Shown here one piece after another: positions 26,090 through 35,058 of a stretch of 64,000 nt of DNA; within the stretch, counting starts at the first letter, position 1, and each line of letters begins with the position of its first letter. A model generated the notes under the pieces. It was not told where the DNA came from. It did no database searches and saw only the letters and a list, made by a program, of their open reading frames with translations. Position numbers and translations under genes: made by a program. Location of the stretch: the NCBI GenBank assembly GCA_036676235.1, contig JAKFDI010000079.1:51593-115592 (forward strand), in the 5' to 3' direction. This DNA comes from JAKFDI01 sp036676235. GTDB taxonomy: Bacteria > Pseudomonadota > Gammaproteobacteria > Burkholderiales > Burkholderiaceae_C.

Positions 26090-27724
26090 ATGACCGACGT
26101 CCCCGAACCGCAAGCACCGTCTGCCCAGTCGCCCCAGTCACTGTCGGCACTGGAGCCGCTCAAGACCCCCGCCTTCCGCCTGCTCTGGACGGCCGGCCTC
26201 ATCTCGAACACCTGCCTGTGGCTGAACGACGTGGCGGCCGCCTGGCTGATGACCACGCTGACCACCTCGCCGGTGATGGTGGCCCTCGTCTCCAGCGCCG
26301 CCACGCTGCCGATGTTCCTGCTCGGGCTGCCGAGCGGCGCCATCGCCGACATCCTCGATCGCAAGCGCTACCTGCTCGTCACGCAGGTGTGGGTGGGCTC
26401 GGTGGCCATCCTCACTGCACTGGCGGTGGGCAGCGGCGTCGTCACCGCGCCGCTGCTGCTGGTGCTCACCTTCGCCAACGGCGCGGGCCTGGCGATGCGC
26501 ATGCCGGTGATGGCGGCCATCGTGCCCACGCTGGTGGCGCGGCCGCAGTTGCCGGCGGCGCTGGCGCTCAACGGCGTGGCGATGAACGCCTCCCGCATCA
26601 TCGGCCCCACGCTCGCCGGCGTGATCATCGCCGCCGCCGGCAGCACCTACGTCTACATCCTGAACGCGGTGCTCGCCACCATCGTCGGCGTGCTGGTGCT
26701 GCGCTGGAAGCACGAACCGAAGACCACCAGCGCCCTGCCCGGCGAGCGTTTTCTCGGCGCGATGCGCGTGGGCGTGCAGTACGTGCGCCAGTCGCAGCGC
26801 ATGCGCGTGGTGCTGCTGCGGGTGATGCTGTTCTTCGTGCAGTCGAGCGCGCTGATGGCGATGCTGCCGCTGCTGGCTCGGCGCATGCATGGCGCGAGCG
26901 CTGGCGCGTTCTCGCTGCTGCTGGCCGCCATGGGCGCCGGCGCCATCGTCGCCGCGCTGACCATGCCGCGCCTGCGCGAGCGCTACTCGCCCGACCGCTT
27001 GATGCGCCGCGGCACGCTGATCCATGCGGCCGCGTCGATCACGGTCGCCTTCGCGCCCAACCTCTGGGTGGCCGCGCCGGCGATGTTCTTCGCCGGCACT
27101 GCGTGGCTGGCGGTGGCGAATTCGCTGTCCATCTCAGCGCAGATGGCGCTGCCCGACTGGGTGCGCGCGCGCGGCATGTCGATCTTCCAGATGTCGCTGA
27201 TGGGCAGCAGCGCCCTCGGGGCAGCGCTGTGGGGGCAGGTGGCCGGGCTCACGAGCGTGCAGACGGGCGTCGTCATCGGCTCGTGCGCCGGCGTGCTGGC
27301 GATGCTGCTGCTGCGGCGCGTGACGCTGTCGGATGCGTCGGTCGACGACCTCACCCCGCAGCGCACCTGGACACCGCCCGTCTCCGCCGTGCCGGTCGAC
27401 GCCAACGCCGGGCCGGTGCTCGTGACCATCGAGTACTTCGTCGACCCCGAGCGCATCGACGACTTCAAGGCCGTCATGGAGCACAGCCGGCGCACCCGGC
27501 TGCAGCACGGCGCGCTGGCCTGGGAGCTGTTCCGCGATTCGGCCGACCCCAAACGCTGGATCGAATACTTCATCGACGACAGCTGGGTCGAGCACCTGCG
27601 CCGCTTTGACCGCGTGACCGCCGGCGACGTGGCGCTGCGTGCCCGCCGGCTCGCGTTTCACGTCGGCGACAAGCCGCCGGTGGTCTCGCGCTTCATCGCC
27701 GAACCGCTGCGCCGCGCCTCTTGA
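26090..27724 (+). CDS. MFS exporter with C-terminal antibiotic-biosynthesis-monooxygenase-like domain
   Basis: This is a 544-residue protein. Residues 1-415 are a 12-helix MFS transporter of the EntS type (FRLLWTAGLISNTCLWLNDV, RALL-type loop LGLPSGAIADILDRKRYLL). Residues 440-544 form a soluble ferredoxin-like domain (VTIEYFVDPERIDDFKAVME, LQHGALAWELFRDSADP, RWIEYFIDDSWVEHLRR) resembling ABM/quinol-monooxygenase domains. EntS-type exporters with this tail are known in Proteobacteria and their substrates are mostly undefined. It diverges from polA. Confidence 0.85.
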   Translation: MTDVPEPQAPSAQSPQSLSALEPLKTPAFRLLWTAGLISNTCLWLNDVAAAWLMTTLTTSPVMVALVSSAATLPMFLLGLPSGAIADILDRKRYLLVTQVWVGSVAILTALAVGSGVVTAPLLLVLTFANGAGLAMRMPVMAAIVPTLVARPQLPAALALNGVAMNASRIIGPTLAGVIIAAAGSTYVYILNAVLATIVGVLVLRWKHEPKTTSALPGERFLGAMRVGVQYVRQSQRMRVVLLRVMLFFVQSSALMAMLPLLARRMHGASAGAFSLLLAAMGAGAIVAALTMPRLRERYSPDRLMRRGTLIHAAASITVAFAPNLWVAAPAMFFAGTAWLAVANSLSISAQMALPDWVRARGMSIFQMSLMGSSALGAALWGQVAGLTSVQTGVVIGSCAGVLAMLLLRRVTLSDASVDDLTPQRTWTPPVSAVPVDANAGPVLVTIEYFVDPERIDDFKAVMEHSRRTRLQHGALAWELFRDSADPKRWIEYFIDDSWVEHLRRFDRVTAGDVALRARRLAFHVGDKPPVVSRFIAEPLRRAS

Positions 27725-27777
27725 TCCGCCCTGCTCGCGCCCCTGCGAAGGGCATACCACCCTCTTAGAATGGCCGC

Positions 27778-28092
27778 ATGAAAACCGCCTTCGCGCTCGT
27801 TCTCGCCTGCTCCTGCGCCGCCTCCTGGGCGCAGACGGCCGCGCCGCAGCCCGACGAGCAGACGCGCGGCGGCGAACCGCAGGTCACGCGCACCGTCATC
27901 GAGGACAACGGCACGCGCATCGAGGAACTGCGCGTGCGCGGCCAGCTCAAGCGCATCACCGTCACGCCCAAGGGCGGCCAGACGCGCAGCTACGAAATCA
28001 TCACCAGCGACGGCTCGCGCGAGACTTCCGACAACGTCAGCGGCACGCGCGGCGCCACGGGCAAGCGCGTGTGGAACGTCTTCTCCTTCTGA
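27778..28092 (+). CDS. DUF2782-family periplasmic protein
   Basis: This is a 104-residue protein. A signal peptide (TAFALVLACSCAASWAQ) is followed by the DUF2782 domain, with RTVIEDNGTRIEELRVRGQ and YEIITSDG. The function is unknown, though it commonly neighbours polA/thrB in betaproteobacteria. A TTAGAAT sequence just upstream (27765) resembles a sigma-70 -10 box with a very short leader. thrB starts two bases after its stop. Confidence 0.82.
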   Translation: MKTAFALVLACSCAASWAQTAAPQPDEQTRGGEPQVTRTVIEDNGTRIEELRVRGQLKRITVTPKGGQTRSYEIITSDGSRETSDNVSGTRGATGKRVWNVFSF

Positions 28093-28093
28093 G

Positions 28094-29050
28094 ATGGCCG
28101 TCTTCACCGAGGTCACGCTCGACGAAGCGTCGGCCCTGATCGGCACGCTCGGCATCGGCGAGCTGACGGCGCTGGAACCCTGCGCCGGCGGCATCGAGAA
28201 CACCAACTACTTCGCCGACACGACCGCGGGCCGCTACGTGCTCACGCTGTTCGAGCGCCTGTCGGCCGAGCAGTTGCCGTTCTACCTGCACCTGATGAAG
28301 CACCTGGCGGTGCGCGGCATCCCGGTGCCCGATCCGCAGGCCGATGCCTCGGGCCAGATCCTGCATGCGCTCAAGGGCAAGCCCGCCTCGGTAGTGAACC
28401 GCCTGCGCGGGCGCCACCACCTCGCGCCCGACACCGCCCATTGCGCGAGCGTGGGCGACATGCTGGCGCGCATGCACCTCGCCGGGCTCGACTACGGGAT
28501 GCACCAGCCCAACCTGCGCGGCCTCGCCTGGTGGGGCGAGACGGTGCCCGTGATCGCGCCGCACCTCACGCTCGACCAGCGCGCGCTCATCGAATCCGAA
28601 CTCGCCTGGCAGCAGCATGCCGCGGCCTCGGCCACCTTCGCGGAACTGCCGCGCGGGGCCATCCACGCCGACCTGTTCCGCGACAACGTGATGTTCGAGG
28701 GCGAGCAGCTCACCGGCTTCTTCGATTTCTACTTCGCCGGCGTCGACAGCTTTCTCTTCGACATCGCCGTGTGCCTGAACGACTGGTGCATCGACCTCGA
28801 ATCGGGCCGACTCGTCGAGCCGCGCGCCGCAGCCTTCGTCGCGGCCTATCACGCGGTGCGCCCGCTCACCGGCGCCGAGCTGCGCTCGCTGCCGGCGATG
28901 CTGCGCGCGGCGGCGCTGCGCTTCTGGATCTCCCGCCTGTGGGACTTCCACCTGCCGCGCGATGCGGCAGTGCTGGCAGCCCACGACCCGACCCACTTCG
29001 AGCGCGTGCTGCGCTGCCGGCTCGACACGCCCTGGCATTTCACCCCATGA
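28094..29050 (+). CDS. thrB: homoserine kinase, ThrB type II
   Basis: This is a 318-residue kinase of the APH-like fold, not the GHMP fold, as usual for betaproteobacteria and pseudomonads. It contains EPCAGGIENTNYFADTTAGR, the catalytic loop AIHADLFRDNVMFEGEQL and the metal-binding FFDFYFAGVDSFLFD. It phosphorylates homoserine in threonine synthesis. Its stop overlaps the next start as ATGA. Confidence 0.94.
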   Translation: MAVFTEVTLDEASALIGTLGIGELTALEPCAGGIENTNYFADTTAGRYVLTLFERLSAEQLPFYLHLMKHLAVRGIPVPDPQADASGQILHALKGKPASVVNRLRGRHHLAPDTAHCASVGDMLARMHLAGLDYGMHQPNLRGLAWWGETVPVIAPHLTLDQRALIESELAWQQHAAASATFAELPRGAIHADLFRDNVMFEGEQLTGFFDFYFAGVDSFLFDIAVCLNDWCIDLESGRLVEPRAAAFVAAYHAVRPLTGAELRSLPAMLRAAALRFWISRLWDFHLPRDAAVLAAHDPTHFERVLRCRLDTPWHFTP

Positions 29051-29862
29051 AGCTGAACGTGGTTCCCGCGCGCCAGGGCATGGCCTGGGTGCGCAGCGGC
29101 TTTCGGGTGTTCTTCAAGCGGCCGATGGCGTACAGCCTGCTGTTCCTCGCCTACTTCTTCGGCCTGCAGTTCTTCGGCCTGCTGCTCGGGGGTTTTGCCG
29201 AGCTGCTGAGCGCGACGATCCCGCTGGCATCGCTCGCGTTCATGATCATCACGCGCCACGCGGTAGAGAACCGCGGCGTCACGCCGGCGGCCCTCGTCGC
29301 GCCGCTGCGCAAGCCGGGCCTGCGCGGGCAGGTCGCGCTCGGCATCGTGTATGCCGCGGCACTGCTGCTCGTGTTCTGGGTCGTCGACCTGGTCGGGCGT
29401 GAGGCCTTCAACGCCGTGGCCGAAGCGTTCAGCTCGCCCGACATGACGCCGGAGACCGTGCGCCCGGCGCTCAGCGACCCGGCGCTTCGCTGGGCCATGT
29501 TCCTGTTCACGGCACTCACGGCCGTGATCGCGGTGCCGTTCTGGCATGCGCCCGCCCTCGTCCACTGGGGGCGGCAGGCCTGGACGCGCGCGCTGTTCTT
29601 CAGCGCCGTGGCCTGCTGGCGCAACCGGGGCGCGTTCGCCGTCTACGGCCTCACCTGGGCCGCGGTGCTGGTGGTGTTCAACCTCGCGACCGGCGTGCTG
29701 TTCTCCCTCTTCGGGATGCCGGCGTTCGCGGCCGCGGTCGTCATCCCCGGCGCGCTGATGTTCGCCATCGCGTTCTACGCCTCGCTGTACTTCACCTACG
29801 CCGACTGCTTCATCGAAAGCGCGGGCGGCGGCAACGACACCCTGGAGCTTCCGTCGACATGA
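29047..29862 (+). CDS. BPSS1780-family membrane protein
   Basis: This is a 271-residue protein that opens with the family signature VPARQGMAWVRSGFRVFFKR. Six hydrophobic segments follow (for example SLLFLAYFFGLQFFGLLLGG and AAALLLVFWVVDLVG). The family has no known function and is common in Burkholderiales. The gene is coupled to thrB by a four-base overlap and to the next SDR gene by another (29859-29862). Confidence 0.85.
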   Translation: MKLNVVPARQGMAWVRSGFRVFFKRPMAYSLLFLAYFFGLQFFGLLLGGFAELLSATIPLASLAFMIITRHAVENRGVTPAALVAPLRKPGLRGQVALGIVYAAALLLVFWVVDLVGREAFNAVAEAFSSPDMTPETVRPALSDPALRWAMFLFTALTAVIAVPFWHAPALVHWGRQAWTRALFFSAVACWRNRGAFAVYGLTWAAVLVVFNLATGVLFSLFGMPAFAAAVVIPGALMFAIAFYASLYFTYADCFIESAGGGNDTLELPST

Positions 29863-30620
29863 GCACTTCCACGCCACGCATCGCCGTCGTCACGGGCGCC
29901 GGCAGCGGCATCGGCCGCGCCGCCTCGCTTGCCCTGCTCGCAGACGGCTGGCACGTGGTGCTCGCCGGCCGGCGCACCGAGGCGCTGCAGCACACGGTGG
30001 CCGCGGCCGGCGATGCGGCGGCCCGCGCGCTCGCCGTGCCGACCAACGTGGCCGACGCGGACTCGGTGACGGCGCTGTTCGACACCGTGGCGCGCACGCA
30101 CGGCCGCCTCGACCTGCTGTTCAACAACGCCGGCACGGGCACGCCGCCGCTGCCGCTCGAGGAACTGAGCCTCGCGCAGTGGCAGGCGGTGGTCGACATC
30201 AACCTGACCGGCGCCTTCCTGTGCACGCAGCAGGCCTTCCGCCTGATGAAGGCGCAGACGCCGCGCGGCGGGCGAATCATCAACAACGGCTCGATCTCGG
30301 CACACGCGCCGCGGCCCTTCAGCGCGCCCTATACCGCCACCAAGCACGCCATCACCGGCCTCACCAAGGCCACCTCGCTCGACGGGCGGGCCCATGACAT
30401 CGCCTGCGGGCAGATCGACATCGGCAACGCGGCGACCGAGATGACCGAACGCATGGCCGCGGGAATCCTGCAGGCCAACGGCCAGATGGCCGTGGAGCCG
30501 CGCATGGACGTGCGCCACGTGGCCGACGCCGTGGTGCAGATGGCGAACCTGCCGCTCGCGGCCAACGTGCAGTTCATGACCATCATGGCCACGCAGATGC
30601 CGTACGTCGGCCGCGGCTGA
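29859..30620 (+). CDS. SDR-family oxidoreductase
   Basis: This is a 253-residue classical short-chain dehydrogenase. The cofactor site is VVTGAGSGIGRAASLALL, the structural motif LLFNNAGTG and the catalytic residues NNGSIS and YTATK are intact. NADP is suggested by the basic GRRTEAL after strand 2. The substrate is unknown. The gene ends the DUF2782-thrB-BPSS1780 unit. Confidence 0.87.
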   Translation: MSTSTPRIAVVTGAGSGIGRAASLALLADGWHVVLAGRRTEALQHTVAAAGDAAARALAVPTNVADADSVTALFDTVARTHGRLDLLFNNAGTGTPPLPLEELSLAQWQAVVDINLTGAFLCTQQAFRLMKAQTPRGGRIINNGSISAHAPRPFSAPYTATKHAITGLTKATSLDGRAHDIACGQIDIGNAATEMTERMAAGILQANGQMAVEPRMDVRHVADAVVQMANLPLAANVQFMTIMATQMPYVGRG

Positions 30621-30789
30621 ACGCTTCTGCTTGTATCCACTTGCTGCGCCGCTCCGAGCATCGGCCGGCGGGTGTGCAGCTTTGCACGTCACCCCCGCGG
30701 CATCCTGTTACGTCGCCGCTTCGCGCTGCACGCACGCACCTAGACTGCCGCCCGGCAGCCGCGGGGCTGCAACGCGAGGAGACAGAGAA

Positions 30790-31950
30790 ATGCATACGTT
30801 GCCGAGGACGCGCCGCGCCGCGCTCGCCGCAGGGGCCGGCCTGCTGACGCTGTGGCTGGCTGCCGCCGCACCGGCCCACGCCGCCGCCGATCTGGTGATC
30901 GGCCAGGTGGCGCCGATCACCGGCGTGATCGCCGGCACCGGCAATGAATACGTGGCGGGCGCCGCCGCCTACTTCGCGCAGGTCAACGCCAAGGGCGGCA
31001 TCAACGGCCGCAAGATCCGCGTCGTGCTGCGCGACGACGCCTACAAGCCCGCCGCCACCGTCGAGCACACGAAGGAGATCCTCGCCAAGGAGAACCCGAT
31101 CGCGCTGTTCGGCTTCATCGGCACGGCCAACGTCGCCGCGCTGCAGAAGAACAAGGTGCTGTCGGACGCGAAGATCGCGCTGCTCGCGCCCTACACCGGC
31201 GCGCAGGAACTGCGCGATCCGATGGACCCGCACCTGTTTCACATCCGCGCCAGCTACGGCGACGAGACGGCGAGCATGGTGGAGCACCTGCACACCATCG
31301 GCCTGCGCCGCTTCGCCGTCTTTCATCAGAACGACGGCTTCGGCAAGAACGGGCTCGACGGCGCAGTGGAGGCCATGCGCAAGCTCGGTCTCGAGCCCCC
31401 AGCCGTCGGCCACTACGAGCGCACCAAGCCCGAAGAGGTGGATGAAGCGGTGGCACGCATCGTTGCCGCCAAGCCCGACGCGGTGATCATGGTCTCCGTG
31501 AACCGCGCGAGCGCCGCCTTCATCAAGAAGCTGCGTGCCGCGGGCAACAGCGCACGCCTGTTCAGCATCTCGGTCGTGAACTTCAAGGAGCTGCTGAAGA
31601 ACGCGGGCGAGGACATGGCGCGCGGCGTGGGCATCGCGCAGGTGATGCCGTATCCGTACACGCCCTCGTCGCCCATCGCACGCGAATTTCTCGCCGCGAT
31701 GAAGCAGCACCAGCCGGACAAGACCATCTCCTACGCGAGCATCGAGGGCTTCATCGCCGCCAAGGTGCTGGTGGAAGCAATCCGGCGCACCGGCGCCGAG
31801 CCGACGCGCGAACGTGTGCTGGCGGCGCTGGAGACGCTGCGCGATTTCGACGTCGGCGGCTTTCGCACCACCTTCAGCCGCGACGACCATGTCGGCTCGG
31901 GCTTCGTCGACGTGACGGTGATCGGGCGCGACGGGCGGCTGCTGCGCTGA
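30790..31950 (+). CDS. ABC transporter substrate-binding protein, branched-chain amino-acid type
   Basis: This is a 386-residue periplasmic binding protein. A signal peptide with twin arginines (PRTRRAALAAGAGLLTLWLA) ends at AHA. The mature part shows LVIGQVAPITGVIAGTGNEY and KGGINGRKIRVVLRDDAYKP, the Peripla_BP_6/LivJ pattern. An extended leader with GAGGAG precedes the ATG. No permease or ATPase genes flank it, so it is an orphan receptor. Ligands of such proteins in Burkholderiales include amino acids and aromatic acids. Confidence 0.88.
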   Translation: MHTLPRTRRAALAAGAGLLTLWLAAAAPAHAAADLVIGQVAPITGVIAGTGNEYVAGAAAYFAQVNAKGGINGRKIRVVLRDDAYKPAATVEHTKEILAKENPIALFGFIGTANVAALQKNKVLSDAKIALLAPYTGAQELRDPMDPHLFHIRASYGDETASMVEHLHTIGLRRFAVFHQNDGFGKNGLDGAVEAMRKLGLEPPAVGHYERTKPEEVDEAVARIVAAKPDAVIMVSVNRASAAFIKKLRAAGNSARLFSISVVNFKELLKNAGEDMARGVGIAQVMPYPYTPSSPIAREFLAAMKQHQPDKTISYASIEGFIAAKVLVEAIRRTGAEPTRERVLAALETLRDFDVGGFRTTFSRDDHVGSGFVDVTVIGRDGRLLR

Positions 31951-31976
31951 ACAACCGCTGCTTCGCGGTGTAGGAA

Positions 31977-32010
31977 AAAGGGGCCGCAGCTCTCGGGCTG
32001 CGGCCCCTTT
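31977..32010. terminator. strong bidirectional hairpin terminator
   Basis: A ten-base GC stem (GGGGCCGCAG/CTGCGGCCCC) with an eight-base loop is flanked by A-run and T-run (AAAAA before, TTT after). It ends the binding-protein gene and can also stop phoX, which converges from the right. Confidence 0.85.
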
Positions 32011-32015
32011 CCATA

Positions 32016-32084
32016 GAACCGTTCGCACTGAGCCTGTCGAAGTGCCAGTGCGCAGGGCTTCGACAGGCTCAGCCCGAACGGTTC
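32016..32084. repeat. inverted RPEPVEG-type repeat pair
   Basis: Two 27-base arms face each other, differing at only two positions: GAACCGTTCGCACTGAGCCT starts at 32016 and the arm CTTCGACAGGCTCAGCCCGA starts at 32058. They enclose 15 bases. The repeat lies between convergent genes, right after the terminator. It belongs to the same family as the copies at 20972, 34971 and 35784. Confidence 0.85.
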
Positions 32085-32109
32085 CTATCGATCGATCACG
32101 AATCGGGAA

Positions 32110-33948
32110 TCAGGCGCCCACGACCTTCCCGTCCTTGTGGCGCACCACGATCGTCGACGAACGCCCCGGCAGGTTGTTGCCCTGCACGTTCGACGGCCAC
32201 GCACCCGCGTCGTCGTTCGGATGCTGGATGTTGACGAAGAAGGTCTTCAGGTCCGGCGTGTAGGTCAGGCCCGTGATCTCGCAGCCGTCGGGGCCGACGA
32301 GAAAGCGGCGCGATTCCTTGGTCACCGGGTCCACCGCATACATCGCGTTGTTGCCGAAGGTGTTGGTGCCCGACGCGCTGGTGCTGGCGTCCGTCTGCAC
32401 CCACAGCCGGCCCTGCGGATCGACGTCGATGCCGTCGGGGCTGGAGAAGGTGTCGCCGACGATGTCGCCCTTGAGGTTGTCGCCCGACAAGCGCGGATCG
32501 CCGGCCAGCAGGAACACTTCCCAGGTGAAGGTCGTCGCGTTCGGCGCGTCGCCCGTCTCGTTCCAGCGCACGATGTGGCCGTGGCGGTTCTCCAAACGCG
32601 GGTTGGCGGCGTCCACCACGGCGCGGCTGCTGTTGTTGGTGAGCGTGAGGTAGATCTGCTTGTTGGGCGCGACGGTGATCCACTCCGGGCGATCCATCAA
32701 GGTGGCGCCGGCCACGCGCGCGGCGGCCTTGGTGTTGACCAGCACGTCGGCCTGCGTCGTGAAGTCGACCACCACATCGGCCCTCGGCCCCTGCGTCTCG
32801 TTGCCCGGGTCGACGGCGCCGACCGTCAGGCCGTTCTTGCCCTGCGTCAGCTCGATCCACTCGCCGCTGCCGTCGGCGTTGAACTTCGCGGCGTACAGCG
32901 TGCCGCTGTCGAGCAGGTTGGTGTTGGCCGCGCGGTTGTCCGGCGTGACCTTCGCGCTCGCCACGAACTTGTAGACGCAGCCCGGCGTGCCGTCGTCGCC
33001 CATGTACACGGCCAGCGTGTTGTCGGCGCCCAGCATGTAGGCGGTGTTCTCGTGGTCGAAGCGGCCAAGCGCGGTGCGCTTGACGGGCAGGCCGGCCAGT
33101 TCACCTTGCGGATCGATTTCCACCACCCAGCCGTAGCCGGCATCGGGCTGCGTCGGGTCGATGTAGTTGTCGGTGCTCTCTTCGCAGGTGAGGTAGGTGC
33201 CCCAGGGCGTGCGGCCGCTGGCGCAGTTGTTGAGCGTGCCGATCACCGAGGCGCCCACCACCGCGGCGGCCGGGCCGCCGACGCCGTACTGCGTGTTGCC
33301 CGTGTAGCGCTTGTTGTACGGCGAGCCCGCCTTCACGCCCCACTTGCCGTCCTTCAGCTCGACTTCGATCACCGAAACGCCGACCGCCGACAACGCGATC
33401 TTCTTCGTCTCGGCATCCGCCGTGGCGGCGTCGTAGCTGCCGGCCATCAGGATGGCGTAGTCGGGCACCTCGTGGTTGATCGCGATCAGCCCGCCGAGGT
33501 TGGGGTCGACGCCGGGAATCTCGAAGAAGTGCATGCCGTCGTGGTTGCCGCCCGAGACCTTCTCCGCGTCGGTGGACGAGAGAAACGTGCCGGTGAACGG
33601 AAGGGCGCCGGCGACGACCGCATCGCCCGCGCTGAACAGCACGTCGACGGTGTAGTTCTCCGGCACGACCACGGTGCCGCCGGTCATGGCGGCAATCTTC
33701 TTGAATTCGATGGCCGTGCTTTCCGCCGGCGCGAGCGGATCGTCGTCGCCGCCGCCGCAGGCAGCCAGCGCGCCGGATCCGAAGATCGCCGCCATCGATG
33801 CGCCGAAGCCGCCGCGCAGCATGCTGCGGCGTTGCATGGGCATGGCGTTCAGAACGTCGTCGAACATCTGGCCGGGAACGGCCGAGTCATCCTTCTTGCC
33901 TTTGGCGGCCTTGGCTTCTTCGCGATAACGATCGGTGAGGTAGGACAT
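32110..33948 (-). CDS. phoX: PhoX-family alkaline phosphatase (Tat-exported)
   Basis: This is a 612-residue protein of the DUF839/PhoX family. After a 37-residue polar lead lies a Tat signal (QRRSMLRGGFGASMAAIFGS) ending at a cysteine (ALAACGGGDDD), so it is probably a lipoprotein or is cleaved near there. The beta-propeller core shows GGNHDGMHFFEIPG, GLIAINHEVPD and PWGTYLTCEESTDNYIDP. PhoX enzymes are calcium/iron phosphomonoesterases acting in the periplasm. A likely Pho box upstream supports phosphate control. Confidence 0.9.
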   Translation of the reverse strand: MSYLTDRYREEAKAAKGKKDDSAVPGQMFDDVLNAMPMQRRSMLRGGFGASMAAIFGSGALAACGGGDDDPLAPAESTAIEFKKIAAMTGGTVVVPENYTVDVLFSAGDAVVAGALPFTGTFLSSTDAEKVSGGNHDGMHFFEIPGVDPNLGGLIAINHEVPDYAILMAGSYDAATADAETKKIALSAVGVSVIEVELKDGKWGVKAGSPYNKRYTGNTQYGVGGPAAAVVGASVIGTLNNCASGRTPWGTYLTCEESTDNYIDPTQPDAGYGWVVEIDPQGELAGLPVKRTALGRFDHENTAYMLGADNTLAVYMGDDGTPGCVYKFVASAKVTPDNRAANTNLLDSGTLYAAKFNADGSGEWIELTQGKNGLTVGAVDPGNETQGPRADVVVDFTTQADVLVNTKAAARVAGATLMDRPEWITVAPNKQIYLTLTNNSSRAVVDAANPRLENRHGHIVRWNETGDAPNATTFTWEVFLLAGDPRLSGDNLKGDIVGDTFSSPDGIDVDPQGRLWVQTDASTSASGTNTFGNNAMYAVDPVTKESRRFLVGPDGCEITGLTYTPDLKTFFVNIQHPNDDAGAWPSNVQGNNLPGRSSTIVVRHKDGKVVGA

Positions 33949-34022
33949 GCAATGGTTTCCTGGGGTGTTGAACGATGCCGGCGAACCTTATGAACGCTGC
34001 GTGACATCTCGACGACTCCGGG

Positions 34023-34040
34023 ATGACCAAACCATGACAG
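34023..34040 (-). promoter_or_regulatory. candidate Pho box upstream of phoX
   Basis: On the minus strand the sequence CTGTCATGGTTTGGTCAT is a 7-4-7 direct repeat close to the PhoB-binding consensus of two CTGTCAT units separated by four A/T-rich bases. It lies 75 bases upstream of the phoX ATG. A weaker second pair (TGTCAC and CGTTCAT) follows downstream towards the gene. Confidence 0.6.
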
Positions 34041-34061
34041 CGGGCGGCCGAAGCCGCCCGC
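34040..34061 (-). terminator. UUCG-type hairpin after the PEP-CTERM gene
   Basis: Nine-base arms GCGGGCGGC/GCCGCCCGC close a TTCG loop (minus strand), 32 bases after the PEP-CTERM stop codon. There is no T-run, so it may end transcription with help or just stabilise the message. It abuts the Pho box of phoX. Confidence 0.5.
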
Positions 34062-34093
34062 ACTGACGATCCGCGCGCGAGGCGCCTGGCCGC

Positions 34094-34810
34094 TCAGCGG
34101 CGCCGGCGCGACCAGGCGGCGAGCCCGCCGAGACCGACCAACATCAGCGCCCAGGCCGAGGGCTCGGGAATGGCCCGCGTCACCGCCACGTCGCCGCTGC
34201 GCACGGCCCATGCGAGGTAGCCGTCGGTCACCGGTTCGGCCGTGTGATAGGCCGAGATCGGGTCGCCCGCCCAGACCCACGCCGTGTTCATCGCCGGAGC
34301 GGCATCGGCCAGCCACACCCAGTCGTCCAGCAGCTCGGCGAACGGGCCGGTGTTGGTGAAGCCCCAGGTACCGGGGCCGGTGGGCGTTGCGGGGTTGCCG
34401 GAGCCGTAGTTGCCGAGCGTCACGTAGTAGAGATGCGAGATCTCCGACTCCGTCATCGAACCCGACATGAACGCCGGCAGCCGCCAGCCGCCAAGACTGG
34501 CGACCTGCAGCCCCGCCGTCCACGTGAGTGCGCCGGCCCAGCTGAGCTGGCCGTCGACCGGATTCAAGCCGTCGTCGAAAGCCGTGCCCGCGGCGGCATT
34601 GGGGTCGGCATGCCAGGTGAGGTCGAGCGCCGTGTCGTACCAGGCATCGACGCTGCCATTGCCGTCGATGTCGCGCGGCTGCAGGCTGGTCTCCCAGGTG
34701 CCGCGGCCGGCGATCGGGATGGCGGTCGCGTCGAGAGCCGGCGCAAGGCCTGCGATCAGCGTTGCAGCGAGAAGCGCCGCGCGGCGCGACGAGGCGAGTG
34801 GCTTGTGCAT
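34094..34810 (-). CDS. PEP-CTERM sorting-domain protein (DUF1566-like)
   Basis: This is a 238-residue secreted protein. A signal peptide (LLAATLIAGLAPALDATA) leads into a domain with LTWHADPNAAAGTAFDDGLN and SLGGWRLPAFMSG, resembling Lcl/DUF1566-type calcium-binding or adhesive domains. The C-terminus has the PEP-CTERM tripartite signal: IPEPSAWALM, a hydrophobic helix, then SRRRR. Such tails are recognised by exosortase and cleaved. No exosortase gene is in the window. GGAG precedes the ATG at 34810. Confidence 0.88.
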   Translation of the reverse strand: MHKPLASSRRAALLAATLIAGLAPALDATAIPIAGRGTWETSLQPRDIDGNGSVDAWYDTALDLTWHADPNAAAGTAFDDGLNPVDGQLSWAGALTWTAGLQVASLGGWRLPAFMSGSMTESEISHLYYVTLGNYGSGNPATPTGPGTWGFTNTGPFAELLDDWVWLADAAPAMNTAWVWAGDPISAYHTAEPVTDGYLAWAVRSGDVAVTRAIPEPSAWALMLVGLGGLAAWSRRRR

Positions 34811-34970
34811 CGCTTGCTCCTTGGTTGGGCAACGCGCGCGCTGCATGCGGCGCGATGGCTGACCATGATGGAACTCGCCGCTTGCCTTGCGGGCCGGATG
34901 TGTTGCCCGCGGTATCCGGGCTCGGCCTCTCTCTCGAAAGATGAGAGTCTCCGACGACAGAACCCGACCC

Positions 34971-35040
34971 CCGTTCGGGCTGAGGTATCGAAGCCCCGTG
35001 CCCGCCTGACAGGTCCTTCGATACCTCAGGACGAATGGGT
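34971..35040. repeat. inverted GATACCTCAG/RPEPVEG-type repeat pair
   Basis: The left arm CCGTTCGGGCTGAGGTATCG (34971) and the right arm CTTCGATACCTCAGGACGAA (35016) are inverted and separated by about 22 bases. It lies downstream of uvrD and upstream of the PEP-CTERM gene. It matches the motif family at 20972-21095. Confidence 0.8.
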
Positions 35041-35058
35041 CATATGGGTTTCACGCGC

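Noticed and set aside
23053..27609. Very long plus-strand open frame across lolC, polA and the MFS gene
   Set aside because: High GC gives few stops. The frame is antisense to polA and has Arg/His/Ala-rich low-complexity content, so it is not a gene.
34094..34810. Complete PEP-CTERM/exosortase locus
   Set aside because: Only one substrate protein is seen. There is no exosortase or polysaccharide gene in the window.
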